Shown: positions 9,847 through 18,998 of the stretch, one piece after another | How the letters are laid out: each line of letters starts with the position of its first letter | Position numbering within the stretch: position 1 is the stretch's first letter | Source of the DNA: Palsa-504 sp963839095 | GTDB lineage: Bacteria; Actinomycetota; Actinomycetes; Streptosporangiales; Streptosporangiaceae | DNA: 64,000 nucleotides | Assembly: GCA_963839095.1 (NCBI GenBank) | Contig: CAWIUF010000059.1 | Location: 1-64,000, forward strand | Direction: 5' to 3' | The notes under the pieces: generated by a model | Told to the model about the DNA's origin: nothing | What the model saw: only the letters and a program-made list of their open reading frames with translations | Database searches by the model: none | Translations under genes and position numbers: made by a program

Positions 9847-10834
9847 ATGATGACACCGGGCCGACGGGAGCCGGACGACCTCGCCGGGATGCTCGCGGGG
9901 CTGCGGGCGTTCGCGATCCCGATGCCGGTGAAGTTCCGCGGGATCACGGTGCGGGAGGGCGCGCTGATCCAGGGACCGGCCGGGTGGGGCGAGTTCTCGC
10001 CGTTCGCCGAGTACGGGCCGCAGGAGAGCGCCCGCTGGCTGGCCAGCGCGATCGAGTCCGCGACGGCAGGCTGGCCGGCCCCGCTCCGGGACCGGATCCC
10101 GGTGAACGCGACCGTGCCCGCGGTCGGACCTCGAGCAGGCCGCGGCGATCGTCGCCCGGTCGGGCTGCCGGACCGCCAAGGTCAAGGTGGCCGAGCGCGG
10201 CCAGGCCGAAGCCGAGGACATCGAGCGGGTCGAGGCGGTCAGGGAAGCGCTCGGCCCGGACGGCAGGATCCGGGTCGACGCCAACGGCGGCTGGGAGCCC
10301 GGGCAGGCGGTGCGGATGCTGCGGCAGCTGGCCCGGTTCGGGCTCGAGTACGCCGAGCAGCCCTGCGCCACGCTGGAGGAACTGGCCGAGGTGCGCCGGC
10401 ATACCGACATTCCGGTCGCCGCCGATGAGTCCATCCGCCGGGCCGAGGACCCGCTGCGGGTCCGGGCCGCCGGCGCGGCCGACATCGTGGTGGTGAAGGT
10501 CCAGCCGCTCGGCGGGGTCCGCGCGGCGCTCGCGGTCGCCGAGGCCTGCGGCCTGCCCGCCGTGGTGTCGAGCGCCGTCGACACCTCGGTTGGCCTGGCC
10601 GCCGGGGTGGCGCTGGCCGCCGCCCTTCCCGGCCTGCCGTACGCCTGCGGCCTGGGCACGATGTCCCTGCTGGCCGGCGACGTCACCGCGAGCCCGCTGG
10701 CGCCCGCGGACGGGGAACTGCCGGTCCGCCGTCCGGCCGTGGACCTCGATGAGCTGGCCCGGTGGGAGACCGACCCGGCGCCCTGGCGGGAGCGGGCCGC
10801 GGCCGCCGCCCGCTTCCTGGGCGCCGCCGCGTGA
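9847..10834 (+). CDS. menC: MenC, o-succinylbenzoate synthase (frameshifted)
   Basis: An enolase-superfamily dehydratase that converts SHCHC to o-succinylbenzoate in menaquinone biosynthesis. The N-terminal domain shows KFRGITVREGALIQGPAGWG and EFSPFAEYG. The barrel carries TAKVKVAERG (catalytic lysines), VDANGGW, EQPC and DESIR (metal ligands) and VVKVQPLGG. A frame change near 10125 splits these parts; rejoined, the protein has about 329 residues, normal for actinobacterial MenC. The start codon is uncertain (9847 or 9850). The stop overlaps the menD GTG by 4 bases, which implies translational coupling. Confidence 0.87.
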
Positions 10835-12564
10835 ACCCGTCCACCGCGTTCGGCGTCACGTTGTGCGATGAGCTGATCCGGTGCGGGCTGCGCGAGGTGG
10901 TCCTGGCGCCCGGGTCGCGGAGCACGCCGCTGGCCATGGCCTTCGCCGATGCCAGCCAGCAGGGCGCCAGCCAGCCGGGCGCTGCCCCGCCGGGACAGCT
11001 CCGGCTGCACGTCCGGATCGACGAGCGCTCCGCCTCGTTCACCGCGCTCGGCCTGGCCAAGGCCAGCCGCCGCCCGGTGGCGGTGCTGTGCACCTCGGGC
11101 ACGGCCGCCGCCAACTTCCACCCGGCGGTGATCGAGGCCGGCGAGTCGGCGGTGCCGCTGATCGTGCTCACCGCCGACCGGCCCCCCGAACTGCGGGGGA
11201 CCGGCGCCAACCAGACGATCGACCAGATCAAGCTGTACGGCGCCGCGGTGCGCTGGTTCTGCGAGGCCGGGACGCCCGAGGCCCGGCCGGGCATGGCGGC
11301 CTACTGGCGCTCGCTGGCCTGCCAGGCCTGGGCGCGCGCGTCCGGCCTGGCCGGCGGCCTGCCCGGCCCCGTGCACCTCAACCTGCCGCTGCGCGACCCC
11401 CTGGTGCCCGGCGGCGACGCGAACTGGCCGGAGCCGCTGGACGGGCGCCCCGGCGGGCAGCCGTGGACGCGTTTCCAGGAGCGGCCCGCGGCGGGCGTCC
11501 TCGACCTGCCCTGGACCGAACGGGGCGTGCTGGTCTGCGGGGACGGCGACTACGACCCGCTGCCCCTGGTCGAGCTGGCCGAACGGGCCGGCTGGCCGGT
11601 GCTGGCCGAGCCCTCGTCCGGAGCCCGCCGCGGACCGCACGCGCTGTCCGCCTACCAGTACCTGCTGGCCACGCCGGAGTTCGTCCGGGCTCACCCGCCG
11701 GACCTGATCGTCTCCGCGGGCCGGCCCGGGCTGTCCCGCGGCCAGACCGCCTTCCTCAGCCGGGGCCCGGCCCGCCGGCACGTGGTGGTCGCCCAGGGCC
11801 CCGGGCACTGGGCCGACCCGCAGCGGGCCGCTACCGACGTCACGGCGGGCCTGCGGCTGACCGGGACGCCAGGGACAGCAGGAGCCTGGCTGGACGCCTG
11901 GCACCAGGCGGACGAGGCCGCCAGCCGCGCGGCCGGCGCCGTGCTCGCCGCCGAGGAGACCCTCACCGAGCCACGGCTCGCCCGCGACCTCGTCGCCGCC
12001 CTGCCGGGCGGTGCACTGCTGTGGATCGCGTCGAGCCAGCCCGTTCGGGATATTGATGGCGGAGCCCGGCCCCGTGCGGACCTGCACGTGCTGGCCAGCC
12101 GGGGAGCCAGCGGCATCGACGGGACCGCGTCGTCGGCGATCGGCGCCGCGCTGGCCCACCACGGCCCGGCCTTCGCCCTGATCGGCGATCTGGCCCTGGT
12201 GCACGACGCGGCCGGCCTGGCCCTCGGCCCGCGGGAGCCGCGCCCCGACCTGTGCCTGGTCGTGGTCAACAACGACGGCGGCGGCATCTTCTCCGACCTG
12301 GAGCCGGCCGCCTTCCCCGGTTCGTTCGAGCGGCTGTTCGGCACCCCGCACGGCACGCGGATCGACCACCTGGCCGCCGCGTTCGGCCTGCCTTACCAGC
12401 GGCTCGAGCGGCCCGGTGACCTGCCCGCGGCGCTGGCGGGCGGCGGCCTGCGGATCGTCGAGGCACAGACGGACCGGACCGCGGCCGCCGCGCTGCGGAC
12501 CCGGATGCGCACGGCCGCCACCGCGGCCATCCGCGCTAGCTTCCTGACCGGGGGCGCGTGGTAG
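10831..12564 (+). CDS. menD: MenD, SEPHCHC synthase
   Basis: A 577-residue thiamine-diphosphate enzyme that joins isochorismate and 2-oxoglutarate in menaquinone synthesis. The N-terminal Pyr domain has LAPGSRSTPLAMA and the activating glutamate in HVRIDERSASF. The PP domain has GDLALVHDAAG and VVVNNDGGGIFS for Mg-ThDP binding. GTG 10831 is chosen because VNPSTAFGVTLCDEL aligns with family N-termini and because of the GTGA overlap with menC. The 3' end overlaps the convergent LacI gene by 29 bases. Confidence 0.93.
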   Translation: MNPSTAFGVTLCDELIRCGLREVVLAPGSRSTPLAMAFADASQQGASQPGAAPPGQLRLHVRIDERSASFTALGLAKASRRPVAVLCTSGTAAANFHPAVIEAGESAVPLIVLTADRPPELRGTGANQTIDQIKLYGAAVRWFCEAGTPEARPGMAAYWRSLACQAWARASGLAGGLPGPVHLNLPLRDPLVPGGDANWPEPLDGRPGGQPWTRFQERPAAGVLDLPWTERGVLVCGDGDYDPLPLVELAERAGWPVLAEPSSGARRGPHALSAYQYLLATPEFVRAHPPDLIVSAGRPGLSRGQTAFLSRGPARRHVVVAQGPGHWADPQRAATDVTAGLRLTGTPGTAGAWLDAWHQADEAASRAAGAVLAAEETLTEPRLARDLVAALPGGALLWIASSQPVRDIDGGARPRADLHVLASRGASGIDGTASSAIGAALAHHGPAFALIGDLALVHDAAGLALGPREPRPDLCLVVVNNDGGGIFSDLEPAAFPGSFERLFGTPHGTRIDHLAAAFGLPYQRLERPGDLPAALAGGGLRIVEAQTDRTAAAALRTRMRTAATAAIRASFLTGGAW

Positions 12565-13597
12565 CACGCGGGATGACTTCCCAGTGCGGCTGGTCCTGGC
12601 CGGGCGGCTCGCGGTGGCCGAGGACCAGGCGGGCACAGCGGCTGCCCTGGTCGCGCAGCGACTGGGCCAGGGTGGTCAGCCCGGCGGGCCCGGCCGCGTC
12701 ACTGTCGTCCCAGCCGCTGACGGCGACGGTCTGGGGCACGGCCAGGCCCGCGCGGGCCGCGGCCCGCAGCGCGCCGAGGGCGAGCTCGTCGCTCATCGCG
12801 GCGATCGCGTCCGGCGGCTCGGCCGCGCCGAGCAGCTCGGCGGCGAACGCCTCGCCCGCGGCGGCGCTGTTGGCCGGGCACACGGCGACGCGCAGCTCCG
12901 CGGAAGCGCCGCCGGACTGCCGCCAGGCGTCGTGGAATCCCTGCCACCGGCGCCGGGTCACCGGGAAGGTGACCGTCGTGACGGGTGCCCCGGTGACCAG
13001 CTGCCGGGCGCGGCCGCGGTCGAGCGGGAAGCTGAGGATGACCGGACGGCGGGCGCCGGCGAAGACGACCGCGCCGATCGCCGCGGCGGCGGCCCGGTCG
13101 TCGATGCCGACGACCGGCAGGCCGGCCCGGCGCGGGCCGGCGTGCACCACCGCGGGCAGCCCGCGGGCCGCGACCGCTTCCAGGACCGGATCGTCCTCGC
13201 TGGTGGTCCAGACGATGAACCCGTCGACCACCGCGTCGGCGACCCGCTGGACGTCGCTGTCGGCCCCGGCGGTCGGCACCAGCGTGAGCCCGACGCCGTC
13301 GGCCGCGCAGATCTCCGCGACGCCGGCCAGGAAACGGGCGGCCTGCGGGTCGTCGAAGGCGTAGGTGAGCCGCTCGCCCAGCACCACGCCCACGCTGCCG
13401 GCCCGGCCGCGGCGCAGCGAGCGCGCCCCCGGGTGCGGGCCCGGATAGCCCAGCCGGTCCGCGGCGGCCCGCACGCTGGCCCTGGCCGCGGCCGAGACCC
13501 GGCCGGGCTGCGAATAGACGTAGGAGACGGTCATCGGCGATACCCCGGCCGCCTCCGCCACTTGCCGCATGGTCGGCCGGACCCCGTGCTGAGCCAT
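12536..13597 (-). CDS. LacI-family transcriptional repressor
   Basis: A 353-residue LacI/GalR regulator with an N-terminal helix-turn-helix (TMRQVAEAAGVSPMTVSYV) and hinge helix (residues ~15-65), followed by a periplasmic-binding-protein-like effector domain. The effector is probably a sugar or similar small molecule carried by the divergent MFS protein. Start 13597 (MAQHGVRP) is uncertain; 13570 (MRQVAEAAG) is also possible. A perfect LacI-type palindrome lies at 13612-13627 between the two genes, so repression of both is likely. Confidence 0.9.
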   Translation of the reverse strand: MAQHGVRPTMRQVAEAAGVSPMTVSYVYSQPGRVSAAARASVRAAADRLGYPGPHPGARSLRRGRAGSVGVVLGERLTYAFDDPQAARFLAGVAEICAADGVGLTLVPTAGADSDVQRVADAVVDGFIVWTTSEDDPVLEAVAARGLPAVVHAGPRRAGLPVVGIDDRAAAAAIGAVVFAGARRPVILSFPLDRGRARQLVTGAPVTTVTFPVTRRRWQGFHDAWRQSGGASAELRVAVCPANSAAAGEAFAAELLGAAEPPDAIAAMSDELALGALRAAARAGLAVPQTVAVSGWDDSDAAGPAGLTTLAQSLRDQGSRCARLVLGHREPPGQDQPHWEVIPRATTRPRSGS

Positions 13598-13611
13598 TGC
13601 TACACTATAGG

Positions 13612-13627
13612 TGTGTATCGATACACA
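13612..13627. promoter_or_regulatory. LacI-family operator palindrome
   Basis: TGTGTATCGATACACA is a perfect 16-base palindrome with the central CG expected for LacI/GalR operators. It lies between the divergent LacI and MFS genes and overlaps the proposed GTG start of the transporter. Either that start lies further downstream or the transcript is leaderless and blocked directly. Confidence 0.75.
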
Positions 13628-14824
13628 AAGCCCGCGCGCCTCCGGCGTGAACCCGCTCAGCCGGAGCCGGCCGTCCGGGACGGGACAACCTGGCTGTGCT
13701 ACGGCACGATCTCCGCCTACGCCTTCTGGATTTACGCGTTCGGGCCCGCGCTGGCCCTGCTCCGTACCGAGCTGCACTTCTCGTACACCATGCTCGGTGT
13801 CTACTCCGCGCTCTGGTCCGGCGGCGCCGCCGTCGCCGGCCTGGTATTCACCCCGGCTGCCCGCCGGCTGTCGCGGGCCGCGCTGATGTGGTCCTCGGCC
13901 CTGGGCGGCATCGCCGGGGTGAGCCTGTTCGTCGCCGCCCGCTCCGCCACCTGGACCCTGCTCGGCGCCTTCGCCGGCGGCATGGCCGGCACCATACTCC
14001 TGTCGGTCAGCCAGGCGATCCTGTCCGACCAGCACGGGGCGCGCCGCGACCGCGCCCTGGTCGAAGCGAACGCGGGCGCGGCCGCCTGCGCCGTGCTCAC
14101 CCCGGTGATCCTCGGCGGCCTGCAGGCCACCGCGGTGGGCTGGCGGGCCGCGATGGCGCTGCCGGCCCTCGCCCTGGCCTGGCTCTACCTGCGCTACCGC
14201 CACGTGCCGCTGCCGGCCAGAGCCGCGGCCCCCGGCACCGGCCGCTCGCGGCTCCCGGCCGCCTGCTGGTACCTGGCCGCGCTGGTGGCCGCCGGCATCG
14301 CCGTCGAGTTCTGCGTGATCTACTTCGGGGCCGAGCTGCTCGCCACGACCGGGCTGTCGGCCACCGCCGCGGCCACCGCGATGAGCGCCTTCTACCTGGG
14401 CATTCTCCTGGGCCGGATCGGTGCCGCGGTGCTCACCCGCGCCGCCGGGCGGACCGTCCCGCTGGTGTGGCTGTCCCTGGGCGTCACCGCGGCCGGGTTC
14501 CTGCTCTTCTGGCTCGCCGGGGCCCCGGTGCCCGCCGTGGCCGGATTGTTCGTCTGCGGGCTCGGCGTCGCCAACCTCTACCCGCTGTCACTCGCGCTCG
14601 CGCTGGACGCCGCGCCCGGGCACGGCGACGCGGCCAACGCCCGCGTCCAGCTCCTCGGCGGCGTGCTCGTGGTCACCGCCCCGTACCTGCTCGGCAGCCT
14701 CGCCGATCACCTCGGGCTGACCGCCGCCTTCACCGTCGAGCCGGTCCTCGTCGTCGGCTCAGCGGTGCTGCTCCTGGCCGGCTTGCGGGCCGGCCGGGCG
14801 CCGGCGTCACCATCGCAGCACTGA
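13613..14824 (+). CDS. MFS transporter
   Basis: A membrane carrier of about 400 residues with roughly 12 hydrophobic segments and an N-terminal part beginning TTWLCYGTISAYAFWIYAFG. The loop between the halves includes LPARAAAPGTGRSRLP. It belongs to the general MFS/YbfB-like group and the substrate is not evident. The start is uncertain: GTG 13613 is in frame but lies inside the operator, and no downstream ATG precedes the first membrane helix. The divergent LacI repressor suggests a sugar-like or catabolic substrate. Confidence 0.8.
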   Translation: MYRYTKPARLRREPAQPEPAVRDGTTWLCYGTISAYAFWIYAFGPALALLRTELHFSYTMLGVYSALWSGGAAVAGLVFTPAARRLSRAALMWSSALGGIAGVSLFVAARSATWTLLGAFAGGMAGTILLSVSQAILSDQHGARRDRALVEANAGAAACAVLTPVILGGLQATAVGWRAAMALPALALAWLYLRYRHVPLPARAAAPGTGRSRLPAACWYLAALVAAGIAVEFCVIYFGAELLATTGLSATAAATAMSAFYLGILLGRIGAAVLTRAAGRTVPLVWLSLGVTAAGFLLFWLAGAPVPAVAGLFVCGLGVANLYPLSLALALDAAPGHGDAANARVQLLGGVLVVTAPYLLGSLADHLGLTAAFTVEPVLVVGSAVLLLAGLRAGRAPASPSQH

Positions 14825-14961
14825 CGATGCGCAGCGGCTGAAGATGACCGTCATGGGGCTGCGGAGGTTTCACAGCCAGAAAATATAAGGCCGTATGCGC
14901 TAAACCATGAAAGGCCGGGTAGCTAAAGCGAGCCGAATCTACAGCGCTGAGGGAGAATGCG

Positions 14962-15543
14962 ATGAATTCCGGCCCGGCGCGATGGGCGATAGCACACCTG
15001 GACGGCTGGACCTGGCTCGTCGCGGAATACCGTACCTGGCTGATCGTGATCGCCACGATCATCGGCGTGGCGGCACCGATCCTGAGCGCGGCCAGGAAGG
15101 GCCTGCCGCGGCCGGCGTCTTCCGTAGTCATCCGCAGCGCCGCCATGGCGCTGGGCTTTTCCGCGGCCACGGTGACTGCCTGCTCGCTGCTGCATTTCAG
15201 CGACCTGCGCTGGCTGCCGCCGGGCCAGCGGACGGCCGCGCACCTGAGCGCGCCCGGCGGCCTGTTCAGCTTCGCCAAGCCGATCGTGGCCGTGGTCAAT
15301 TCAGTGGCAGGCGTCCCGGCCGAGGTCCGGGCTACTCAGGTGGCAGTCCACGCCGCCTTCACCTGCGCGCTCCTGGCCCTGGCCGCGCTGCTCGTGGCCG
15401 CCCTGGCCTGGCGGCGTGCCCGCCGCGCCGACATCCGGCAGATCGTGCGAGAAGAAATACGACGATCAGCCGCCGCGTACGCGCCGGAACCGTCACCGGA
15501 TGCCGCGACCCGCCCGATAGGGAAGCAGGCACGGCGCGGATAA
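14962..15543 (+). CDS. Membrane protein of unknown function
   Basis: A 193-residue protein that I do not recognise. Hydrophobic segments are near residues 25-45 (WLIVIATIIGVAAPIL), 60-80 and 125-150 (FTCALLALAALLVAALAW), followed by a charged cytosolic tail (RRARRADIRQIVREEIRR). A GAGGGA ribosome binding site supports ATG 14962. It lies downstream of the MFS gene on the same strand after 137 bases, probably as a separate unit. Confidence 0.65.
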   Translation: MNSGPARWAIAHLDGWTWLVAEYRTWLIVIATIIGVAAPILSAARKGLPRPASSVVIRSAAMALGFSAATVTACSLLHFSDLRWLPPGQRTAAHLSAPGGLFSFAKPIVAVVNSVAGVPAEVRATQVAVHAAFTCALLALAALLVAALAWRRARRADIRQIVREEIRRSAAAYAPEPSPDAATRPIGKQARRG

Positions 15544-15668
15544 ACAGCTTTCCGTTGACTACCCTGACCGGCGGCTCAGCCGGCTGAGCACGGCCCTCTC
15601 TTCTGGGCGATCCCGATGGGATCTGCGGCAGTGGTGGTGCAGGTGCGGAGGGTTGCTATCGTGCGTAT

Positions 15669-16307
15669 ATGGACGACGGGTGGCGCGTCTGCATTGCGTT
15701 CGGCGTCCTGCCGCGCAGCCTGCATTCCTTGCGGCAGGCGCTGATCTCCGCATTGGGCAGCCGCCTCGGCGATCAGGTAGCGGTCAGCTCGAGCCGGTGG
15801 GGCACCCAGGTCTTTGTGTACGCCCCCAGCGCCGGAGCGGCTGATGAGGCCGCGCAGGTGGCGCGTGAGGTGCTCGCGCGGCGCGATGTCAGCGCGCCGG
15901 TCCGGACGGAGTTCTGGAGCTCGCGGGACCAGGAGTGGCGGGATGCGGCGGACGATCCGTCCGCTGATCCCGTTGCCGAGCGGCAGGCTCTGCACGATGC
16001 CCGTCAGGAGCGAGAGCGGCAGGCGTCGGTGACGTCCGGGCGCCCCGCCCGGGAGGTGTGGGTCGAGTTGCCGTCACACGACGATGTGGTTGCGCTGGCC
16101 GGGTATCTCGCCGCCCAGGGATGGCGGGTCCGCCCGCACCGCAGGCACCTCATCGTCGGTGCGGACTGCGAAGACGACGCAAAGAGCCTCGCCCGGGAGC
16201 TCTCCGGTGACGGCCACGCTGATGCGCATGCGGCCTTCCGGGTCCGGCGGGTTGATATATACGCATCCTGGACTGACGGCGGAGCCTTTAGTGCCGGCGG
16301 TATCTGA
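15669..16307 (+). CDS. Hypothetical cytosolic protein
   Basis: A 212-residue soluble protein without a family I recognise. Residues 5-75 form an alpha/beta-like domain (VCIAFGVLPRSLHSLRQALI), a charged helical linker follows (ERQALHDARQERERQ), and residues 130-205 look like a second similar alpha/beta unit (WVELPSHDDVVALAGYLAAQ). This suggests an internal duplication. Codon use is typical for the genome, which supports real coding. No signal peptide or membrane segment is seen. Confidence 0.6.
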   Translation: MDDGWRVCIAFGVLPRSLHSLRQALISALGSRLGDQVAVSSSRWGTQVFVYAPSAGAADEAAQVAREVLARRDVSAPVRTEFWSSRDQEWRDAADDPSADPVAERQALHDARQERERQASVTSGRPAREVWVELPSHDDVVALAGYLAAQGWRVRPHRRHLIVGADCEDDAKSLARELSGDGHADAHAAFRVRRVDIYASWTDGGAFSAGGI

Positions 16308-16355
16308 TCCAGGCCGTTTGAGAGTCTTGCGGCCCGCACCGCCAACCCCTGACCG

Positions 16356-16997
16356 TTACCAGTGGTCGACGTGCAGCACGTCCGCCAGCGGCCGGCGCTC
16401 GGCCGGCCGGAAGGTCTCGCCGGTGTAGTAAGCCGTGGGGATCAGCGCGCCCTGGCGGATGCCATCGGGGAGCCCGAGCAGCCCGGCGATCTCGGTCTCG
16501 TATTTCAGGTGCAGCGTGGTCCAGGCGGTGCCGAGCCCCCGGGACCGGCAGGCCAGCATGTAGCTCCACGCGGCGGGCAGCAGCGAGCCCCACAGCCCGG
16601 CCTGCGATTCCCCGGCCGGCCAGGCGGGCTGCACTGTGATGCACGGGATCACCAGGACCGGTACCTCGCCCATGTGCTGGGCCAGGTAGGCGCTGCTGCT
16701 GCCCACCCGGCCCATGATCCCGCTGCCCGTGGCCCGGCTCGGGTCGGCGGCAGCGGCGCTGGCTAGGTAAGGCTCAGCCGAACGCCGGTAGAACTCCCCG
16801 ATCTGCGCGCGTACCTGCGGATCGGTCACCACGATCCAGTGCCAGCCCTGCCGCATGCCGCCACTCGGCGCCTGCAGCGCGATCTCCAGGCACTCCTTCA
16901 CCAGATCGAGTGGCACCGGGCGGGCCAGGTCCAGGCGCTTGCGCACCAACCGGGTCGTCGTCAGCAGCTCATCGGGAGTCAGCGGCACACCAGGCAT
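16356..16997 (-). CDS. Nitroreductase-family protein
   Basis: A 213-residue FMN-dependent oxidoreductase fold. RLVRKRLDLARPVPLDLV and QAPSGGMRQGWHWIVV match the N-terminal FMN phosphate site, and SRGLGTAWTTLHL the C-terminal part. Typical reactions are NAD(P)H-dependent reduction of nitro groups or quinones; the real substrate is unknown. It stands alone between convergent genes. Confidence 0.85.
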   Translation of the reverse strand: MPGVPLTPDELLTTTRLVRKRLDLARPVPLDLVKECLEIALQAPSGGMRQGWHWIVVTDPQVRAQIGEFYRRSAEPYLASAAAADPSRATGSGIMGRVGSSSAYLAQHMGEVPVLVIPCITVQPAWPAGESQAGLWGSLLPAAWSYMLACRSRGLGTAWTTLHLKYETEIAGLLGLPDGIRQGALIPTAYYTGETFRPAERRPLADVLHVDHW

Positions 16998-17042
16998 GAT
17001 CGCACACCAAGATAGAGTCGGCCTGGCCTGGGCTAAGGACCG

Positions 17043-17462
17043 TTAGTCCTGCTGCCATGGATCGATCAGATCGATTCCGGTTTCCCGGAAGTCTTTGGTA
17101 TTACGCGTGGCCAGTGCCGCGGTGCGGTTCCTGCAGATGGCGGCTATCTGAGCGTCGAACCCGTCGATGGGCAGGCCGAGCCGATCGCGATACGCGACGA
17201 TCGTGGCGTACCAGGTCGCCGCACCGACATCGAAGGGCTGGATGTAGTCGCCGAACGCGGCGAAAATCTCGGTCGCCGCGATCAGCAGGCTCTGCTTGCG
17301 GCGTCCGTCCGCCAGTCGCTCAAGGCCGTAGCGGATCTCAGCGACGGTGACCGCCGTGGTGCAGAGCCCTCCCGGCGCTTGCGTGCTTATCCATTCCCGG
17401 ACCTGCGGGGCTGGCGATGGCCGCATCAGCTCGGATACGACGTTGGTGTCGACGACGATCAC
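17043..17462 (-). CDS. vapC: VapC/FitB-type toxin, PIN-domain ribonuclease
   Basis: A 139-residue PIN-domain RNase. The acidic metal-binding residues are visible in VVDTNVVSELMR (D4), VAEIRYGLERL (E), GLPIDGFDAQIAAIC (D) and ATRNTKDF (D). The sequence style (LMRP, WISTQ, TTAVTVAEIRYGL) is that of FitB-like toxins. It overlaps the antitoxin gene by 4 bases, the standard arrangement for a type II toxin-antitoxin operon. Confidence 0.9.
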   Translation of the reverse strand: MIVVDTNVVSELMRPSPAPQVREWISTQAPGGLCTTAVTVAEIRYGLERLADGRRKQSLLIAATEIFAAFGDYIQPFDVGAATWYATIVAYRDRLGLPIDGFDAQIAAICRNRTAALATRNTKDFRETGIDLIDPWQQD

Positions 17463-17704
17463 GAGCTGAAATCAGCTGCCCGCGGCCGGGTGGAGCGCGG
17501 GGGGAGGTCGAGTTCGACGCCGCCCAGTTCACTGAAGCGGTCCATGAGCGTCTGCAACAAGCCCGGGGTCTCGTCGGGTGCGGTCACAGCCTCAGTGAGG
17601 ATGGCGCGGACTTCGGCCTCCATTGACCTGCCGTGACGTGCGGCCCGGACGCGGAGACGTTCCTTTACCTGGTCGTCAAGGTTGCGGATGCTCAAGGCTG
17701 ACAA
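17459..17704 (-). CDS. vapB: VapB/FitA-type antitoxin, ribbon-helix-helix
   Basis: An 81-residue antitoxin. Residues 1-45 (LSIRNLDDQVKERLRVRAAR, then SMEAEVRAIL) are a FitA-type ribbon-helix-helix DNA-binding domain. The C-terminal part is acidic and proline-rich, as expected for the toxin-wrapping tail. The start appears to be TTG 17704 with GGAGGC 7 bases upstream. It should repress its own promoter together with the toxin through the inverted repeat at 17725-17741. Confidence 0.88.
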   Translation of the reverse strand: MSALSIRNLDDQVKERLRVRAARHGRSMEAEVRAILTEAVTAPDETPGLLQTLMDRFSELGGVELDLPPRSTRPRAADFSS

Positions 17705-17724
17705 CGAATCCGCCTCCCTCCATA

Positions 17725-17741
17725 TGCTAGCAATGATAGCA
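17725..17741. promoter_or_regulatory. Probable FitA-type operator
   Basis: TGCTAGCA-A-TGATAGCA is an inverted repeat with one mismatch, about 20 bases upstream of the antitoxin start. From memory, the gonococcal FitA half-site is TGCTATCA, the exact reverse complement of the right arm. This fits the FitAB-like sequence of the pair. Confidence 0.5.
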
Positions 17742-17989
17742 GATGACCTCGCTGAGGTAGCTGATCAGATCCGTATCTACGCGGGCAGATTCCCCTCCGT
17801 AAAGCATGAGCGTGACGAACACCCTCAATCCGGCAGCCCAACCCCTGGTCTCCCGCCGCGCTACCGCCGGAGCGCCGTCATCCGCCCTGACGCCGCTCGC
17901 TCAGCCCGCCGGACTGCCGCGCGCCCTCGACGTCGACGTTGCTCGTCGCCGGCCCGGGCTTCGGCAAGGCCACCGCCCGACCGCCTGGA

Positions 17990-18909
17990 TCACGGCTGGA
18001 CGATGACCCGGCCGGGGACTCCGCCCGCCGCCTTCGCGCCGAAGGCCTCGGCTGCCTGCGCGAGCGGGTACACCGCGCCGACCTGGGGACGCAGCTGCCC
18101 CTGGTCGACCAGGCGGGCGAGCTCGGTCAGCTGAGCACGGCTGGACTCCTGGATAAAGACGATCGTCGTGACGTCGTCCCGGCGGCCGGCCGCGGCGCAT
18201 CGGCCTTGATCGTGACTAGCGTTCCGCCCGGCCGCAGGAGCGCCGGCGAGTGGGCAAGCACCTCGCCGCCGATGGTGTCGAAGACCAGGTCAGCCTGGCC
18301 CGTCACGTCCTCGAGGCGGTCGGCGTCCAGCGCGATGAAGCGGTCGGCGCCCAGCTCGGTGACCAGCTCGCGGGAGTGGCCGCGCCCGGTCCCGATGACC
18401 TCGGCCCCGGCCCAGCGGGCCAGCTGGACCGCCGTCGACCCGACCGCCCCGCCCGCGCCGTGGATGACCACCGTCTGGCCCTTGACTAGCTTGCCGTGCT
18501 CGAACAGGCCCTGCCACGCCGTCAGGCCGGCCCGGGGTATCGCGGCCGCGTGGACGTGGTCGACGGTCCGCGGCTTGAGGGCCAGGTTGCGGGCTTCGAC
18601 GGCAACGTACTCGGCGGCCGCCCCGTCACGGAGCTGGTCGGCAAGCCCGAACACCTCGTCGCCGACGGCCAGCCCGGCCGTCCCGAATCCCAGTGCGGCG
18701 ACGACCCCCGACACCTCATGACCGGGGGTGATCGTGGTCCGCGGATGGCCGGCCCGGCAGGTCCAGATGGGCCAGTCCAGCTCGTTGTGCGTGATGCCGC
18801 ACGCGGCGACCTTGACCAGTACCTCGCAGAACATGGGCCTGGGATCAGGCGCATCTTCGAAAACCAGCCCGCTGATGCCGGTTCGCTCGCGGGCGCGAAT
18901 GGCTTTCAT
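17990..18909 (-). CDS. NADP-dependent zinc-type alcohol dehydrogenase/quinone oxidoreductase (frameshifted)
   Basis: An MDR-superfamily oxidoreductase of about 306 residues. The N-terminal GroES-like domain shows TPGHEVSGVVAALG and VGDEVFGL. The Rossmann domain shows VVIHGAGGAVGSTAVQLARW, and AELVFDTIGG-like sequence follows. A frame change near 18185 moves the C-terminus; the other frame gives TIVFIQESSRAQLTELARLV and ends GRVIVQP at 17990, as in the family. ATG 18909 has GAAGGGG upstream. No structural zinc cysteines are evident, so it is closer to the quinone-oxidoreductase group. Confidence 0.8.
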
Positions 18910-18998
18910 CGTCAACCCCTTCTGTGCGTTCTTACTTCTCTGACGACGTAGCCCGGCCGGATGTGAGGCGAAACCGGTCGGCCGTTAGCCTCGGGGGC

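Noticed and set aside
9769..12636. A 955-codon minus-strand frame opposite menC-menD
   Set aside because: It is the mirror frame of the high-GC men genes, contains no family motif and reads as Arg/Gly/Pro-rich sequence.
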